Shown here one piece after another: positions 1 through 7,167 of a stretch of 12,978 bases of DNA. The first letter of the stretch is position 1, and every line of letters begins with the position of its first letter. The notes beneath the pieces were generated by a model. The model saw nothing but the letters and a program-made list of their open reading frames with translations. It did not search any database and had not been told where the DNA came from. The translations under genes were made by a program, and so were the position numbers. This DNA is from an uncultured Oscillospiraceae bacterium. Lineage in GTDB: Bacteria; Bacillota; Clostridia; Oscillospirales; Ruminococcaceae. The DNA is taken from contig CAKSGA010000066.1 in assembly GCA_934454435.1 (NCBI GenBank), positions 1 to 12,978 of the forward strand, read 5' to 3'.

Positions 1-87
1 TACGGCTTCATCGTCCGTTCCTACAAGGACGGCAAGTGGTGCGGCTGGGATCCCTCTGACGCCGTGTTTGCAACTCCCGTCAAGTGA
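1..87 (+). CDS. C-terminal end of an upstream protein (5' truncated), unknown function
   Basis: The first 28 codons of the window form an open frame ending in TGA at 85-87; the beginning of the gene lies outside. The visible tail is rich in aromatic residues and glycine (for example CGWDPSD) and ends in ATPVK. I do not recognise a family from so short a piece. Codon use is GC-rich, and a hairpin terminator follows 33 bases after the stop, so this gene probably ends its own transcription unit and is separate from the polymer operon that follows. Confidence 0.6.
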   Translation, partial: YGFIVRSYKDGKWCGWDPSDAVFATPVK

Positions 88-120
88 CCTCGGTGTGTAA
101 ACGAAGCAAAAAATAAAATT

Positions 121-162
121 CCGGTGCGAACATCTGTGAAGAGTCCGCACCGGTTATTTTAT
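121..162 (+). terminator. Rho-independent terminator after the upstream gene
   Basis: CCGGTGCG (121-128) pairs perfectly with CGCACCGG (146-153), giving an 8-bp GC-rich stem with a 17-base loop. It is followed at once by TTATTTTAT (154-162). An A-rich run (108-118) lies just before the stem, so the element could also work on the minus strand. It separates the upstream gene from the operon promoter at 308-336. Confidence 0.85.
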
Positions 163-307
163 GCGAAAAGCGAGTTCAGCGGTGTCTGCGGCGACGCTTA
201 TTTCATGCGGGGAGTTCCCCCGTGATCAGATTATGCGCCGTTTCAAACTGCAATTATCCACAAAATTTCTCATCAAAGGAATCTTTTATGCTATATGGCG
301 AAATCTA

Positions 308-336
308 TTGACAAATAATCTGGAATGAGTTATAAT
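308..336 (+). promoter_or_regulatory. Sigma-A type promoter driving the polymer operon
   Basis: TTGACA at 308-313 and TATAAT at 331-336 are separated by exactly 17 bases, a perfect match to the vegetative consensus. Transcription would start near 343, giving a leader of roughly 60 bases before the ATG at 405. It is the only strong promoter I found in the window, and every gene downstream is on the same strand with short gaps, so it probably drives the whole operon. No clear operator palindrome overlaps it. Confidence 0.88.
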
Positions 337-393
337 TATATGATAGGTGACTATGTGGGAATATGCCTGCACAGTCAGTTCACAAGCTGTTTT

Positions 394-399
394 GGGAGG
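394..399 (+). promoter_or_regulatory. Shine-Dalgarno site that sets the GT2 start at 405
   Basis: GGGAGG lies 5 bases before ATG 405. The in-frame ATG at 363 has no comparable site in front of it and would add 14 residues before the usual GT2 beginning, so 405 is preferred. Confidence 0.75.
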
Positions 400-404
400 C
401 GGAA

Positions 405-1241
405 ATGCTGCCGGAAAATACGATATCTGTTATTATGGGGATAAAGTATTGCAGACCTGAGCTCGATACCCTCAGAAGAAGCCTTGATTCGATACTCGCA
501 CAGACTTATCACGGGTTCGAGCTTGTGATATGCGAGCGTGGTTCGACGGAACAGGCAAAGGCTCTCCTCGCAGAGTATGCTGCGCAGGACGTCAGGATAA
601 AGCTCATAGACGGCTCTGGTGCAGGCTCCTTTTCTGAGCAGCTCAACATCTGTCTCTCAAATTCCTACGGCGCATGGGTCGCCAGAATGGACGATGACGA
701 CTACTCCTGCCCGGAACGTTTCGCACGCCAGCTGGAGTATCTCCGCTGCCATGACGGAATTTCGTTCGTCGGGAGTAATGTGAACCTGGTGCAGGACGGC
801 GCTGACGCAGGCGTACAGTGTTTCCCAGAAATGCCACAGGTTCAGGATTTCCTGTTCAGCATGCCGTTCGTCCACCCGGCGCTTATGTTCAGGCGGACTG
901 CGCTGGAGGCGGCAGGAGGTTACTCTGCGCTTCCCAGGTGCGACCGCTGTGAGGACTTCGACTTGCTGCTGCGGCTGTACGAAAAGGGATACTGCGGTGC
1001 AAACATACAGGAGTTCCTGTTCACATATTCTCTGCCGCATAACGGCATTTCCACCCGGACATTCAGGGACAGGACTAATGAAGTAAGAACACGGTGGGTG
1101 AGGTTCGCTGCGCTGGGACTGTTTCCACGGGCGCTGCCCTACGCCATAAAGCCGTGGGTGGTCTGGCTGCTGCCACGGAAAACACTGAAACGGCTTAAAG
1201 AAAAAAGAGCTGCGAATAGTGCCAGCACGCATGCGAGGTGA
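405..1241 (+). CDS. GT2 family glycosyltransferase (GT-A fold)
   Basis: Predicted inverting glycosyltransferase acting on the cytoplasmic face, adding a sugar from a nucleotide donor to a lipid-linked glycan. With the start at 405 the protein has 278 residues and opens with the typical GT2 first strand (ISVIMG, residues 7-12). An Asp-rich metal-binding motif MDDDD is at 95-99, and the ED pair expected to hold the catalytic base is E183-D184 in CEDFDLLLRLY. The C-terminal tail (about 235-270) is hydrophobic then basic (PWVVWLLPRK, LKRLKEKR), which could dock on the membrane, but it lacks the two transmembrane helices of CsbB/GtrB-type enzymes that make undecaprenyl-phosphate sugars. It is the first gene after the promoter, and its stop lies inside the ribosome site of the next gene. 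Donor and acceptor cannot be read from the sequence. Confidence 0.9.
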   Translation: MLPENTISVIMGIKYCRPELDTLRRSLDSILAQTYHGFELVICERGSTEQAKALLAEYAAQDVRIKLIDGSGAGSFSEQLNICLSNSYGAWVARMDDDDYSCPERFARQLEYLRCHDGISFVGSNVNLVQDGADAGVQCFPEMPQVQDFLFSMPFVHPALMFRRTALEAAGGYSALPRCDRCEDFDLLLRLYEKGYCGANIQEFLFTYSLPHNGISTRTFRDRTNEVRTRWVRFAALGLFPRALPYAIKPWVVWLLPRKTLKRLKEKRAANSASTHAR

Positions 1242-1244
1242 GAT

Positions 1245-1946
1245 ATGCCCATTCCAAGGAAGATACACTATTGCTGGTTCGGCGGAAATCCCATGAGCAG
1301 AAAGACAATACGGTTCATTGAAGGCTGGAGGTCAGTCTGCCCGGATTTTGAGATAGTCTGCTGGAGCGAGGATAACTGCGACATGCAGGAGAACGAGTAT
1401 GTCAGCGGCGCATACAGGTGCGGAAAGTGGGCGTTCGTGTCGGATTATTTCCGGCTGAAGGCACTGTATGAGCAGGGCGGGATATACCTCGACACCGATG
1501 TGGAGCTTCTTAAGCCGTTCGGGGAGCTGCTGGAACTCAGAGGGTTCATGGGATTTGAAAGCAGCTCGGATATTGGCACCTGCGTTATCGGCGGCGAGAA
1601 GGGGCATGAGTTCTTCGGAAAGGCGCTCGAAGCGTACCAGGGGCGCACTTTCTGCCCGGAGAATGTCACCACCAATGTGCGGATACTGACCGATTTACTG
1701 CGCCGCAGCGGTCTGGAGCCCGATGGTACGAGGCAGAGCGTCATGGGCATGGAAATATTCCCGCAGGAGTATTTTTCTCCCAAGAGCCTGGAGACCGGCA
1801 GACTGACTACAACGAAAACCACGCATGCGATACACTGGTTCGACGCTTCATGGCAGACGGGCTCGCAGCGCTTCCATACGAAAGTGGCGCAGGTAATAGG
1901 CAAAAAGAACACTGATCGCCTGAAAAAGCTGCTGGGCAGAAAATAA
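1245..1946 (+). CDS. GT32 family glycosyltransferase (DXD sugar transferase)
   Basis: A 233-residue protein of the Gly_transf_sug/OCH1-like group found in many bacterial capsule and surface polysaccharide loci. It starts with the family's characteristic IPRKIHYCWFGG (3-14), then has SDYFRL (66-71) followed by GGIYLDTDVELL (78-89), in which D83 and D85 form the DXD metal and nucleotide-sugar site. Near the end comes the conserved HWFDASW (197-203). Length fits short bacterial family members. The start ATG is 3 bases after the GT2 stop, and its ribosome site (GAGGTGA, 1235-1241) contains that stop codon, so translation is probably coupled. It likely adds the second sugar to the linkage or repeat unit. 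Donor specificity is unknown. Confidence 0.9.
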   Translation: MPIPRKIHYCWFGGNPMSRKTIRFIEGWRSVCPDFEIVCWSEDNCDMQENEYVSGAYRCGKWAFVSDYFRLKALYEQGGIYLDTDVELLKPFGELLELRGFMGFESSSDIGTCVIGGEKGHEFFGKALEAYQGRTFCPENVTTNVRILTDLLRRSGLEPDGTRQSVMGMEIFPQEYFSPKSLETGRLTTTKTTHAIHWFDASWQTGSQRFHTKVAQVIGKKNTDRLKKLLGRK

Positions 1947-1963
1947 CTGTCCGGAAGCCGCAT

Positions 1964-1973
1964 GGAGGGAGGG
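1964..1973 (+). promoter_or_regulatory. Shine-Dalgarno site that sets the LicD start at 1982
   Basis: GGAGGGAGGG ends 8 bases before ATG 1982. The in-frame GTG at 1973 overlaps the site itself and would leave too little spacing, so ATG 1982 is preferred. Confidence 0.65.
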
Positions 1974-1981
1974 TGCCCTGT

Positions 1982-2749
1982 ATGACAGAGGAGCAATCGC
2001 AGATGCTGGAGCTCCTGCGGACATTCAAAAGGCTCTGCGAGAAGCACGGGCTCACATATTTCGCCGTTGGGGGTACGCTTCTGGGCGCCGTAAGGCACCG
2101 GGGGTTCATTCCATGGGACGATGACATTGACGTGGCTATGCCGGTGGGCGATGTGGAGCAGTTTGCACGCTTCGCAGGGGAGCTGCCGGAATACATAGAG
2201 ATACAGTCGGAACGCAGCGATCAACGGTATCCATTTGTGTTCATAAAGCTGTGCGATACACGGTATCCTTACGAAACGGGCTTTCCCAACAGACCCAAGG
2301 GCGTTTACATCGACATATTCCCGCTGATCCCGGCAAAGGGTCTGAACCGGCGGACAAAACTGCTGTTCAGTATGATAAATGTATCGAACTACGTCATGCA
2401 GGTGAAGCTGGACTGGTCGGAGTTCACACCTTATAAAAAGCTGGCGGCACGGCTGGGATACCGGGCGCTGAGCCTGTTCCCGGTCAATGGGCTGAGAAAG
2501 CTGCGGCGGCGGTTCATTTCGGGAATATACGGCGGCAGTGACAGCAGCGTGCTTTGTTCTCCCGGAGGGGCGTACAAAGCGGATAAGGAGTTTTTTCCGG
2601 CGGAGTGGTTCGGCGGGAAAGTAAAGGTGGAGTTCGAGGGAGAGAGCCTCGACGCACCATCAGGCTGGGACAGCTATCTCAGCAGAAATTACGGTAATTA
2701 TATGGAGCTTCCTCCAGAGGAGGAACGCAGAAGTTCGCATAAAAAATAA
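1982..2749 (+). CDS. LicD family phosphotransferase
   Basis: Member of the LicD/fukutin-related family (PF04991), enzymes that move a phospho-alcohol such as phosphocholine or a polyol phosphate from a CDP carrier to a sugar. With ATG 1982 the protein has 255 residues. The signature block is GGTLLGAVRHRGFIPW (30-45), followed by DDDID (46-50), the metal and nucleotide-binding acidic core. GVYIDIFPL (107-115) and the C-terminal YGNYMELPPEEER (237-249) are also typical. It lies 22 bases before a TarI/IspD-like cytidylyltransferase, and no choline genes (licA/licC type) are visible. I therefore infer that its donor is the CDP-polyol made here rather than CDP-choline, but this is not shown by the sequence. 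Confidence 0.92.
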   Translation: MTEEQSQMLELLRTFKRLCEKHGLTYFAVGGTLLGAVRHRGFIPWDDDIDVAMPVGDVEQFARFAGELPEYIEIQSERSDQRYPFVFIKLCDTRYPYETGFPNRPKGVYIDIFPLIPAKGLNRRTKLLFSMINVSNYVMQVKLDWSEFTPYKKLAARLGYRALSLFPVNGLRKLRRRFISGIYGGSDSSVLCSPGGAYKADKEFFPAEWFGGKVKVEFEGESLDAPSGWDSYLSRNYGNYMELPPEEERRSSHKK

Positions 2750-2771
2750 ATAATGAAAAGGGAGAAAACAG

Positions 2772-3497
2772 ATGAATCTTGCACTGATATTCGCCGGAGG
2801 AACCGGCACGAGAATGAATTCCAAGACCAAGCCGAAGCAGTTCCTTGAGCTGAACGGAAAGCCTATCATCATACATACGATAGAACTGTTTGAACGGCAC
2901 CCTGAGATAGACGCCATCGCCGTGGTTTGCCTTGAGAGCTGGATAGAGTATCTTAACGAGCTGCTGGAGCAGTTCCGCATAAAAAAGGTGAGGTTCGTAG
3001 TTCCGGGCGGAGAAACCGGGCAGCAGTCGATAAGGAACGGACTGATGGCGTTTTGGAGGGACCAGGATATCCCGAGGGATTCCCTGGTACTGATACATGA
3101 CGGTGTGCGTCCGCTCATAAATGAGGATATCATCACCCGCAGCATAGCGTGCGCAGGAGAGTACGGCAATGCGATAACGGTCACCCCGGCTATCGAAACT
3201 ATAATCACCGTTTCTGAGGACGACAACGTTGAACAGATAATGGACCGCAGCAAGTGCAGAATGGCACGTGCCCCGCAGACTTTCCGCCTGTGTGATATCG
3301 TGGAGGCTCATGAGAGGGCGATAGCGGACGGCGCACTGAATATGATAGATTCTGCGATGCTGATGTCGCATTATGGCGCAAAGCTCCACGTGGTGGAGGG
3401 CCCGGTGGAGAATATAAAGATCACCACACCGTCAGATTTCTACGTGTTCAGAGCTATATCAGAGGCAAGGGAAAATTCGCAGATCTGGGGGATATAA
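2772..3497 (+). CDS. IspD/TarI family cytidylyltransferase (CDP-polyol forming)
   Basis: Predicted to join CTP and a polyol or sugar phosphate to give a CDP-activated unit. The 241-residue protein has the nucleotide loop FAGGTGTRM (7-15), KPKQF (20-24) that contacts CTP, HDGVRP (109-114), the RAPQTF block (166-171) and KITTPSDF (216-223). IspD of the isoprenoid MEP pathway usually shows HDAARP at the third motif, whereas TarI-type enzymes usually have HDSVRP. HDGVRP and the neighbourhood (LicD, CDP-polyol phosphotransferase) favour a surface-polymer role over isoprenoid synthesis. The ribosome site AAGGGAG (2758-2764) stands 7 bases before ATG. The SDR-phosphotransferase fusion follows 6 bases after the stop. 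A classical TarJ alcohol dehydrogenase is not present, so ribitol is not certain. Confidence 0.88.
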   Translation: MNLALIFAGGTGTRMNSKTKPKQFLELNGKPIIIHTIELFERHPEIDAIAVVCLESWIEYLNELLEQFRIKKVRFVVPGGETGQQSIRNGLMAFWRDQDIPRDSLVLIHDGVRPLINEDIITRSIACAGEYGNAITVTPAIETIITVSEDDNVEQIMDRSKCRMARAPQTFRLCDIVEAHERAIADGALNMIDSAMLMSHYGAKLHVVEGPVENIKITTPSDFYVFRAISEARENSQIWGI

Positions 3498-3503
3498 GAC
3501 GTT

Positions 3504-6011
3504 ATGTGGACAGAAGATCCGGTATTCAGGGAGGACCTCGACAGGCTCGCTTCCTATGACTATATGCCGTGGGATGAACTCAGCGGCAGTACGGTGTTCG
3601 TGACTGGTGCGACCGGGCTCATAGGCTATACGGCGGTGTGCGCACTGCTGCGCTATGACCAGCTCCATGATGCGGGAATAAGAGTAGTGGCGCTCGTACG
3701 TGACGTGAGCAGGGCTCAGGCAAAGTTCAGCAGCCAGCTTGCAGAGGGCTGCGACCTTACCTTTATCCGGGGAACGGCGGAGCATATCCCGGAGATAGTC
3801 GGAGATATAGATTATATAATTCATGGCGCCTGCCCGACTTCCAGCCAGTATTTCGTGGAACATGCGGCAGAAACTATAGACACTATTTATTCAGGCATGA
3901 AGAACGTGCTGGAGCTCGCCCGTAAAAAGGAGGTATCCGGTGTTGTATTCCTCTCCAGTATGGAGGTGTTCGGCACAATAAACGAGCGCAGACCGCTGTC
4001 TGAAAGCGATCTTGGGTACCTTGACCTTTCCGCCCCACGCAGCAGCTATCCCGAGGCTAAGCGCCTTGCGGAAAACATGTGCTGCTCCTATGCGGCGGAG
4101 TACGGCGTGCAAGTGACTACGGCAAGGCTGGTGCAGACTTTCGGACCCGGCGTGAAGTATGACGACGGACGGGTATTCGCCTATGCTGCACGCTGTGCCC
4201 TGAGCGGTGAGGATATCCGCCTGAACACAGATGGTTCCAAGGAGAACATGTATCTCTATACTGCAGACGCAGTGGGAGCTATACTGTTTCTGCTGGTGAA
4301 TGGCGAGCGTGGTTCAGCGTACAACGTTGGCAATGAAGAGAGCTACTGCACCGTGAAAGAGATGGCGCAGACCGTGGCAGACACACTGGGCGACGGAAAA
4401 GTGTCGGTGCTGATCAACTGCGGGGCGCAGACCCGGGAAGCTCCGAAGAACATATACCGTCCGTCTGGCTATCTCATGATGGATATAGAAAAGCTGAAGG
4501 CTGCTGGGTGGACTGCGCATGTTCCGCTGGGAGAGATGTTCAGGCGGATGGCGGCGTGCTTCAAGGAGTATGACGAATTTGAGGATGCGCCTGCTCCGAA
4601 GCCGGAGGTCTACGCCCGGACGGATTCTGACTACGAAGCGCTGATGCAGCAGATAATGAGCCTTAGCAGCCAGGTGAAAGCAAACAGGAAAGCGTTCGAC
4701 AAGCGCCTTGACAAGACAGACGCTGCCGTAAAGAGCATAAATCTCAAGACTGACCCGCTAAGTGCAAAGTTCAGGCGGAGATTCAAGGCGACAGCAAAGA
4801 AGGGTGGCCCTATAGGGTGGCTGTTCACAAAGATTCTGAACCAGTATCGTAAAATGAAGCGTGCACATTTCCGCAGTAAGTTCAGCCGTCTGCCGATACA
4901 GGAGAACAAGGTCTTTGCGATAACTTTCGACAAGCGCTATAATTGCAATCTGAAATATATCGTGGAGGAGACGCTCCGGCAGGAACTGCCGCTTGATATC
5001 GTGTGGGTGGTGCCGGCAGGCGGCAAGATAAATCGGAACGACTATCCTGCAGGGGTGCGCCTGATAAGGTACCAGAGCAGAGAGATGTACTATGAGATGA
5101 GCACGGCAAAGGTTTGGCTGGACAATGCGCTCAACTGCGTCTGGGACAACGGCATGAAGAAGAAGCCCGGGCAGGTGTACATCAATACCTGGCACGGAAG
5201 CATGGGCATAAAGCGTCTGAATGGCGACAAGTACTGGCTTAGCCGTGCGAAGCTGTGCAACAAGGCGACCGATTACTGTATCTCCAACTGCAAGTTCGAG
5301 GAGGATGTCTACAGCGACACGTTCTGGAAAGACGTTCCGTATCTGAGATACGGCCATGCACGCAACGACATTCTTTTCCGTACTGATCTGCGCAGCCTGA
5401 GAAAGCAGATATGCGCACGCTATAAAGTGGACCCGAGGAAGAAGATCATGATGTATGCGCCGACATTCCGTGATGATGGCAGCACAGACTGGTGCGATAT
5501 TGATTTTGAGCGCCTGTGCGCCGATCTTGAGAAGAGGTTCGGGGGGAACTGGGTAATATTTATCCGCAAGCACTTCAAGAACCGTTCAAAGGACGTCACG
5601 GAGGACGTGTTCGGCGAGTTCATAGTTGACGTCACTGATTATCTGGATATGCAGGAGCTGATGGCGGTGGCAGACGCAGGTATCACGGACTATTCAAGCT
5701 GGGCATACGATTACGTGCTGACCCGCAGGCCGCTGTTCATCTACGCCACCGATCTCGATCAGTACGACCAGGGGCGTGGGTTCTACTATCCGCTGACAGA
5801 AACGCCGTTCTCCATTTCCCAGAACACGGACGAGCTTTCGGAAAATATACTGGCGTTTGATGACGGCGCATATCAGAAGCGGATAGACGAGTTTCTTGCA
5901 AAGAAGGAGTGCGTGGACGATGGCCATGCCAGCGAGCGCATCGTCAGGCTGTTAAAGGAAATCACAAACACGCATTCCGCCGCTGAGGAAAGCGTGCAGA
6001 ACGATAAATAA
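3504..6011 (+). CDS. Fusion: extended SDR (epimerase/reductase-like) plus CDP-polyol phosphotransferase
   Basis: An 835-residue two-enzyme protein with one uninterrupted frame. Residues about 25-355 are an NAD(P)-dependent extended short-chain dehydrogenase: Rossmann loop TGATGLIG (34-41), catalytic SSMEVFG (151-157) and YPEAK (Y182, K186). Residues about 360-460 form a linker, first helical with heptad-like spacing (about 375-415), then very basic and amphipathic (about 421-460), which could hold the protein at the membrane. Residues about 465-815 match the CDP-glycerol glycerophosphotransferase family (TagB/TagF/TarL, PF04464): NTWHGSMGIK (561-570, with H564), YGHARNDIL (616-624), YAPTFRDDG (651-659), FIRKH (H690) and TDYSSWAYDY (728-737). 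The SDR may reduce or epimerise the CDP-bound or free precursor, and the second domain would polymerise or transfer the polyol phosphate. The ribosome site is modest (GGGGGA, 3487-3492). Confidence 0.9.
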   Translation: MWTEDPVFREDLDRLASYDYMPWDELSGSTVFVTGATGLIGYTAVCALLRYDQLHDAGIRVVALVRDVSRAQAKFSSQLAEGCDLTFIRGTAEHIPEIVGDIDYIIHGACPTSSQYFVEHAAETIDTIYSGMKNVLELARKKEVSGVVFLSSMEVFGTINERRPLSESDLGYLDLSAPRSSYPEAKRLAENMCCSYAAEYGVQVTTARLVQTFGPGVKYDDGRVFAYAARCALSGEDIRLNTDGSKENMYLYTADAVGAILFLLVNGERGSAYNVGNEESYCTVKEMAQTVADTLGDGKVSVLINCGAQTREAPKNIYRPSGYLMMDIEKLKAAGWTAHVPLGEMFRRMAACFKEYDEFEDAPAPKPEVYARTDSDYEALMQQIMSLSSQVKANRKAFDKRLDKTDAAVKSINLKTDPLSAKFRRRFKATAKKGGPIGWLFTKILNQYRKMKRAHFRSKFSRLPIQENKVFAITFDKRYNCNLKYIVEETLRQELPLDIVWVVPAGGKINRNDYPAGVRLIRYQSREMYYEMSTAKVWLDNALNCVWDNGMKKKPGQVYINTWHGSMGIKRLNGDKYWLSRAKLCNKATDYCISNCKFEEDVYSDTFWKDVPYLRYGHARNDILFRTDLRSLRKQICARYKVDPRKKIMMYAPTFRDDGSTDWCDIDFERLCADLEKRFGGNWVIFIRKHFKNRSKDVTEDVFGEFIVDVTDYLDMQELMAVADAGITDYSSWAYDYVLTRRPLFIYATDLDQYDQGRGFYYPLTETPFSISQNTDELSENILAFDDGAYQKRIDEFLAKKECVDDGHASERIVRLLKEITNTHSAAEESVQNDK

Positions 6012-6025
6012 AAAGGAGTGTACTG

Positions 6026-7135
6026 ATGCAGACAGTTGAAGCAGTGAAGCCGACAGCTTCGCCAAATCAGAAGCAGGGCAGGAACTACGAGCTGGATTTC
6101 TTCCGGCTGGTGTTTGCTTTGCTGGTTGTCATATACCATACGGGTAATTTCAGTAATGAGGTCAAAGAGATGCTGCCCCCTCAGCTTGGGGCTGGCTGCG
6201 TGCATTTTTTCTTTGTGCTGTCCGGAATGCTTATGGCGAACAGTATAGTTAAGCGAAATGAAACAACGAATTGCGCCAAGTTGTCTATTCAGTTCGTGCT
6301 GAACAAATTCAAGTCGTTCGGACTTCCGTACCTTGTTGCAATGAGCATTGGTGTAGTCACAAATGTTCTGCTTTACGGAAGGGGTCTTGGATTAAGGATC
6401 ACCAGAATATTCCCGGAGATGTTCTGTTTATATGCTTCCGGAGTTTGGATGAACAATAATGGTGCGACATGGTACCTGTCTGCAATGCTGATATGCATGC
6501 TCCCGCTCGCTTATCTACTGTATGCAAAGCGTGACCTTACGCTTTATGTGCTTGCTCCGCTCATTGCGGTCGGTACGTTCGGATATATGTGTCAAGAAAA
6601 CGATTATCATTTTCTGAATCATACAATGCAGTATGGAGTAATGATGGGCGGTTTTATTAGAGGACTTTTCGGTCTGTGTTTCGGAATATGTGCCTATACC
6701 ATATATATCAGAATAAAACACGCAAAGCTCAATCGGAATGCACGTATATTGATCACGTTTGCGGAAGTGATTTTGTACTCTGTTTTCTTTTACGGTTGGT
6801 TCGTTGTCAGAGACAAAATGGCCATCATGTCCGTTATGCTAATGCTGCCTGTCCCTATGGCGATATCGTTTAGCGGTCAGAGCTATGTTGGAAAGCTGTT
6901 CAGATTCAGATGGATGAAATACTTCGCACCGCTTTCGCTGGACATTTATATTAACCATTGCATAGCAGTGAATATAGTTGAAAATACAATTACAGATTGC
7001 AGCTATGGTGTATGCGTACGGTGGATGACGATCTATACGGTATTATTAGTTATACTGAATATACTGATAGTTAAGGCAGCAAAAGCATTGTGGAACAATA
7101 AACTCAGAAACTGGTTAACAAAGCCTGATGATTAA
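6026..7135 (+). CDS. Membrane acyltransferase 3 family protein (probable polymer O-acylation)
   Basis: A 369-residue integral membrane protein of the acyltransferase 3 family (PF01757), which transfers acetyl or similar groups to surface glycans. The N-terminal signature is clear: ELDFFRLVFALLVVIYHTG (22-40) with R27 and catalytic H38, then FFFVLSGMLMAN (61-72). Several further hydrophobic segments follow, as expected for a protein with about ten membrane helices. No extracellular SGNH domain is attached. The ribosome site AAAGGAG (6012-6018) is 7 bases before ATG. The gene is AT-rich compared with its neighbours: 6601-6660 has 21 G+C in 60 bases, against 38 in 60 at 4141-4200. It may therefore be a later insertion into the cluster. 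The acyl group and acceptor are unknown. Confidence 0.9.
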   Translation: MQTVEAVKPTASPNQKQGRNYELDFFRLVFALLVVIYHTGNFSNEVKEMLPPQLGAGCVHFFFVLSGMLMANSIVKRNETTNCAKLSIQFVLNKFKSFGLPYLVAMSIGVVTNVLLYGRGLGLRITRIFPEMFCLYASGVWMNNNGATWYLSAMLICMLPLAYLLYAKRDLTLYVLAPLIAVGTFGYMCQENDYHFLNHTMQYGVMMGGFIRGLFGLCFGICAYTIYIRIKHAKLNRNARILITFAEVILYSVFFYGWFVVRDKMAIMSVMLMLPVPMAISFSGQSYVGKLFRFRWMKYFAPLSLDIYINHCIAVNIVENTITDCSYGVCVRWMTIYTVLLVILNILIVKAAKALWNNKLRNWLTKPDD

Positions 7136-7167
7136 TGATTGTCCCGTGGGAACAAGAAAGTGAGAAC

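Larger units (their letters stand above)
88..404. other. Intergenic region holding a terminator, promoter and untranslated leader
   Basis: About 317 bases without a convincing gene if the first operon gene starts at 405. It holds the terminator at 121-162, the promoter at 308-336 and a leader of about 60 bases. Between 163 and 307 I see only weak structure: a 5-bp hairpin CGGGG/CCCCG (208-212 with 218-222) without a T-tract, and two near-identical 12-mers, TTATTTTATGCG (154-165) and TTATTTCATGCG (198-209). No tRNA, riboswitch or small ORF with a good ribosome site was recognised. Confidence 0.6.

Noticed and set aside
154..209. Near-direct repeat TTATTTTATGCG / TTATTTCATGCG
   Set aside because: Two 12-mers differing by one base, with starts 44 bases apart. 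The first is part of the terminator tail, and both lie about 100 bases or more before the -35 box. Likely chance without further copies.
208..222. Small GC hairpin CGGGG/CCCCG upstream of the promoter
   Set aside because: Only 5 bp, no T-tract on either side and no link to a start codon. It is not a convincing terminator or operator.
1445..2224. Long minus-strand open frame of 259 codons
   Set aside because: It lies opposite clear GT32 and LicD coding sequence, spans their junction, has low-complexity Ser/Pro/Cys-rich content and matches no family. It is a shadow of GC-rich plus-strand codons.
2679..3389. Minus-strand open frame of 236 codons opposite the cytidylyltransferase
   Set aside because: The plus strand carries all IspD/TarI motifs; the antisense product looks like no family.
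2772..3497. Housekeeping IspD of the MEP isoprenoid pathway
   Set aside because: HDGVRP instead of the usual HDAARP, and the LicD and CDP-polyol transferase neighbours, favour a TarI-like role. It cannot be fully excluded without the rest of the genome.
3504..4580. SDR half as a plain UDP-glucose 4-epimerase
   Set aside because: Fold and catalytic motifs fit the broad epimerase/dehydratase group, but fusion to a CDP-polyol transferase and the adjacent cytidylyltransferase argue for a CDP-linked substrate. The exact reaction cannot be named from sequence.
4758..5573. Minus-strand open frame of 271 codons inside the fusion gene
   Set aside because: It is fully antisense to the linker and phosphotransferase domain whose motifs are intact, has no ribosome site of note and no recognisable domain.
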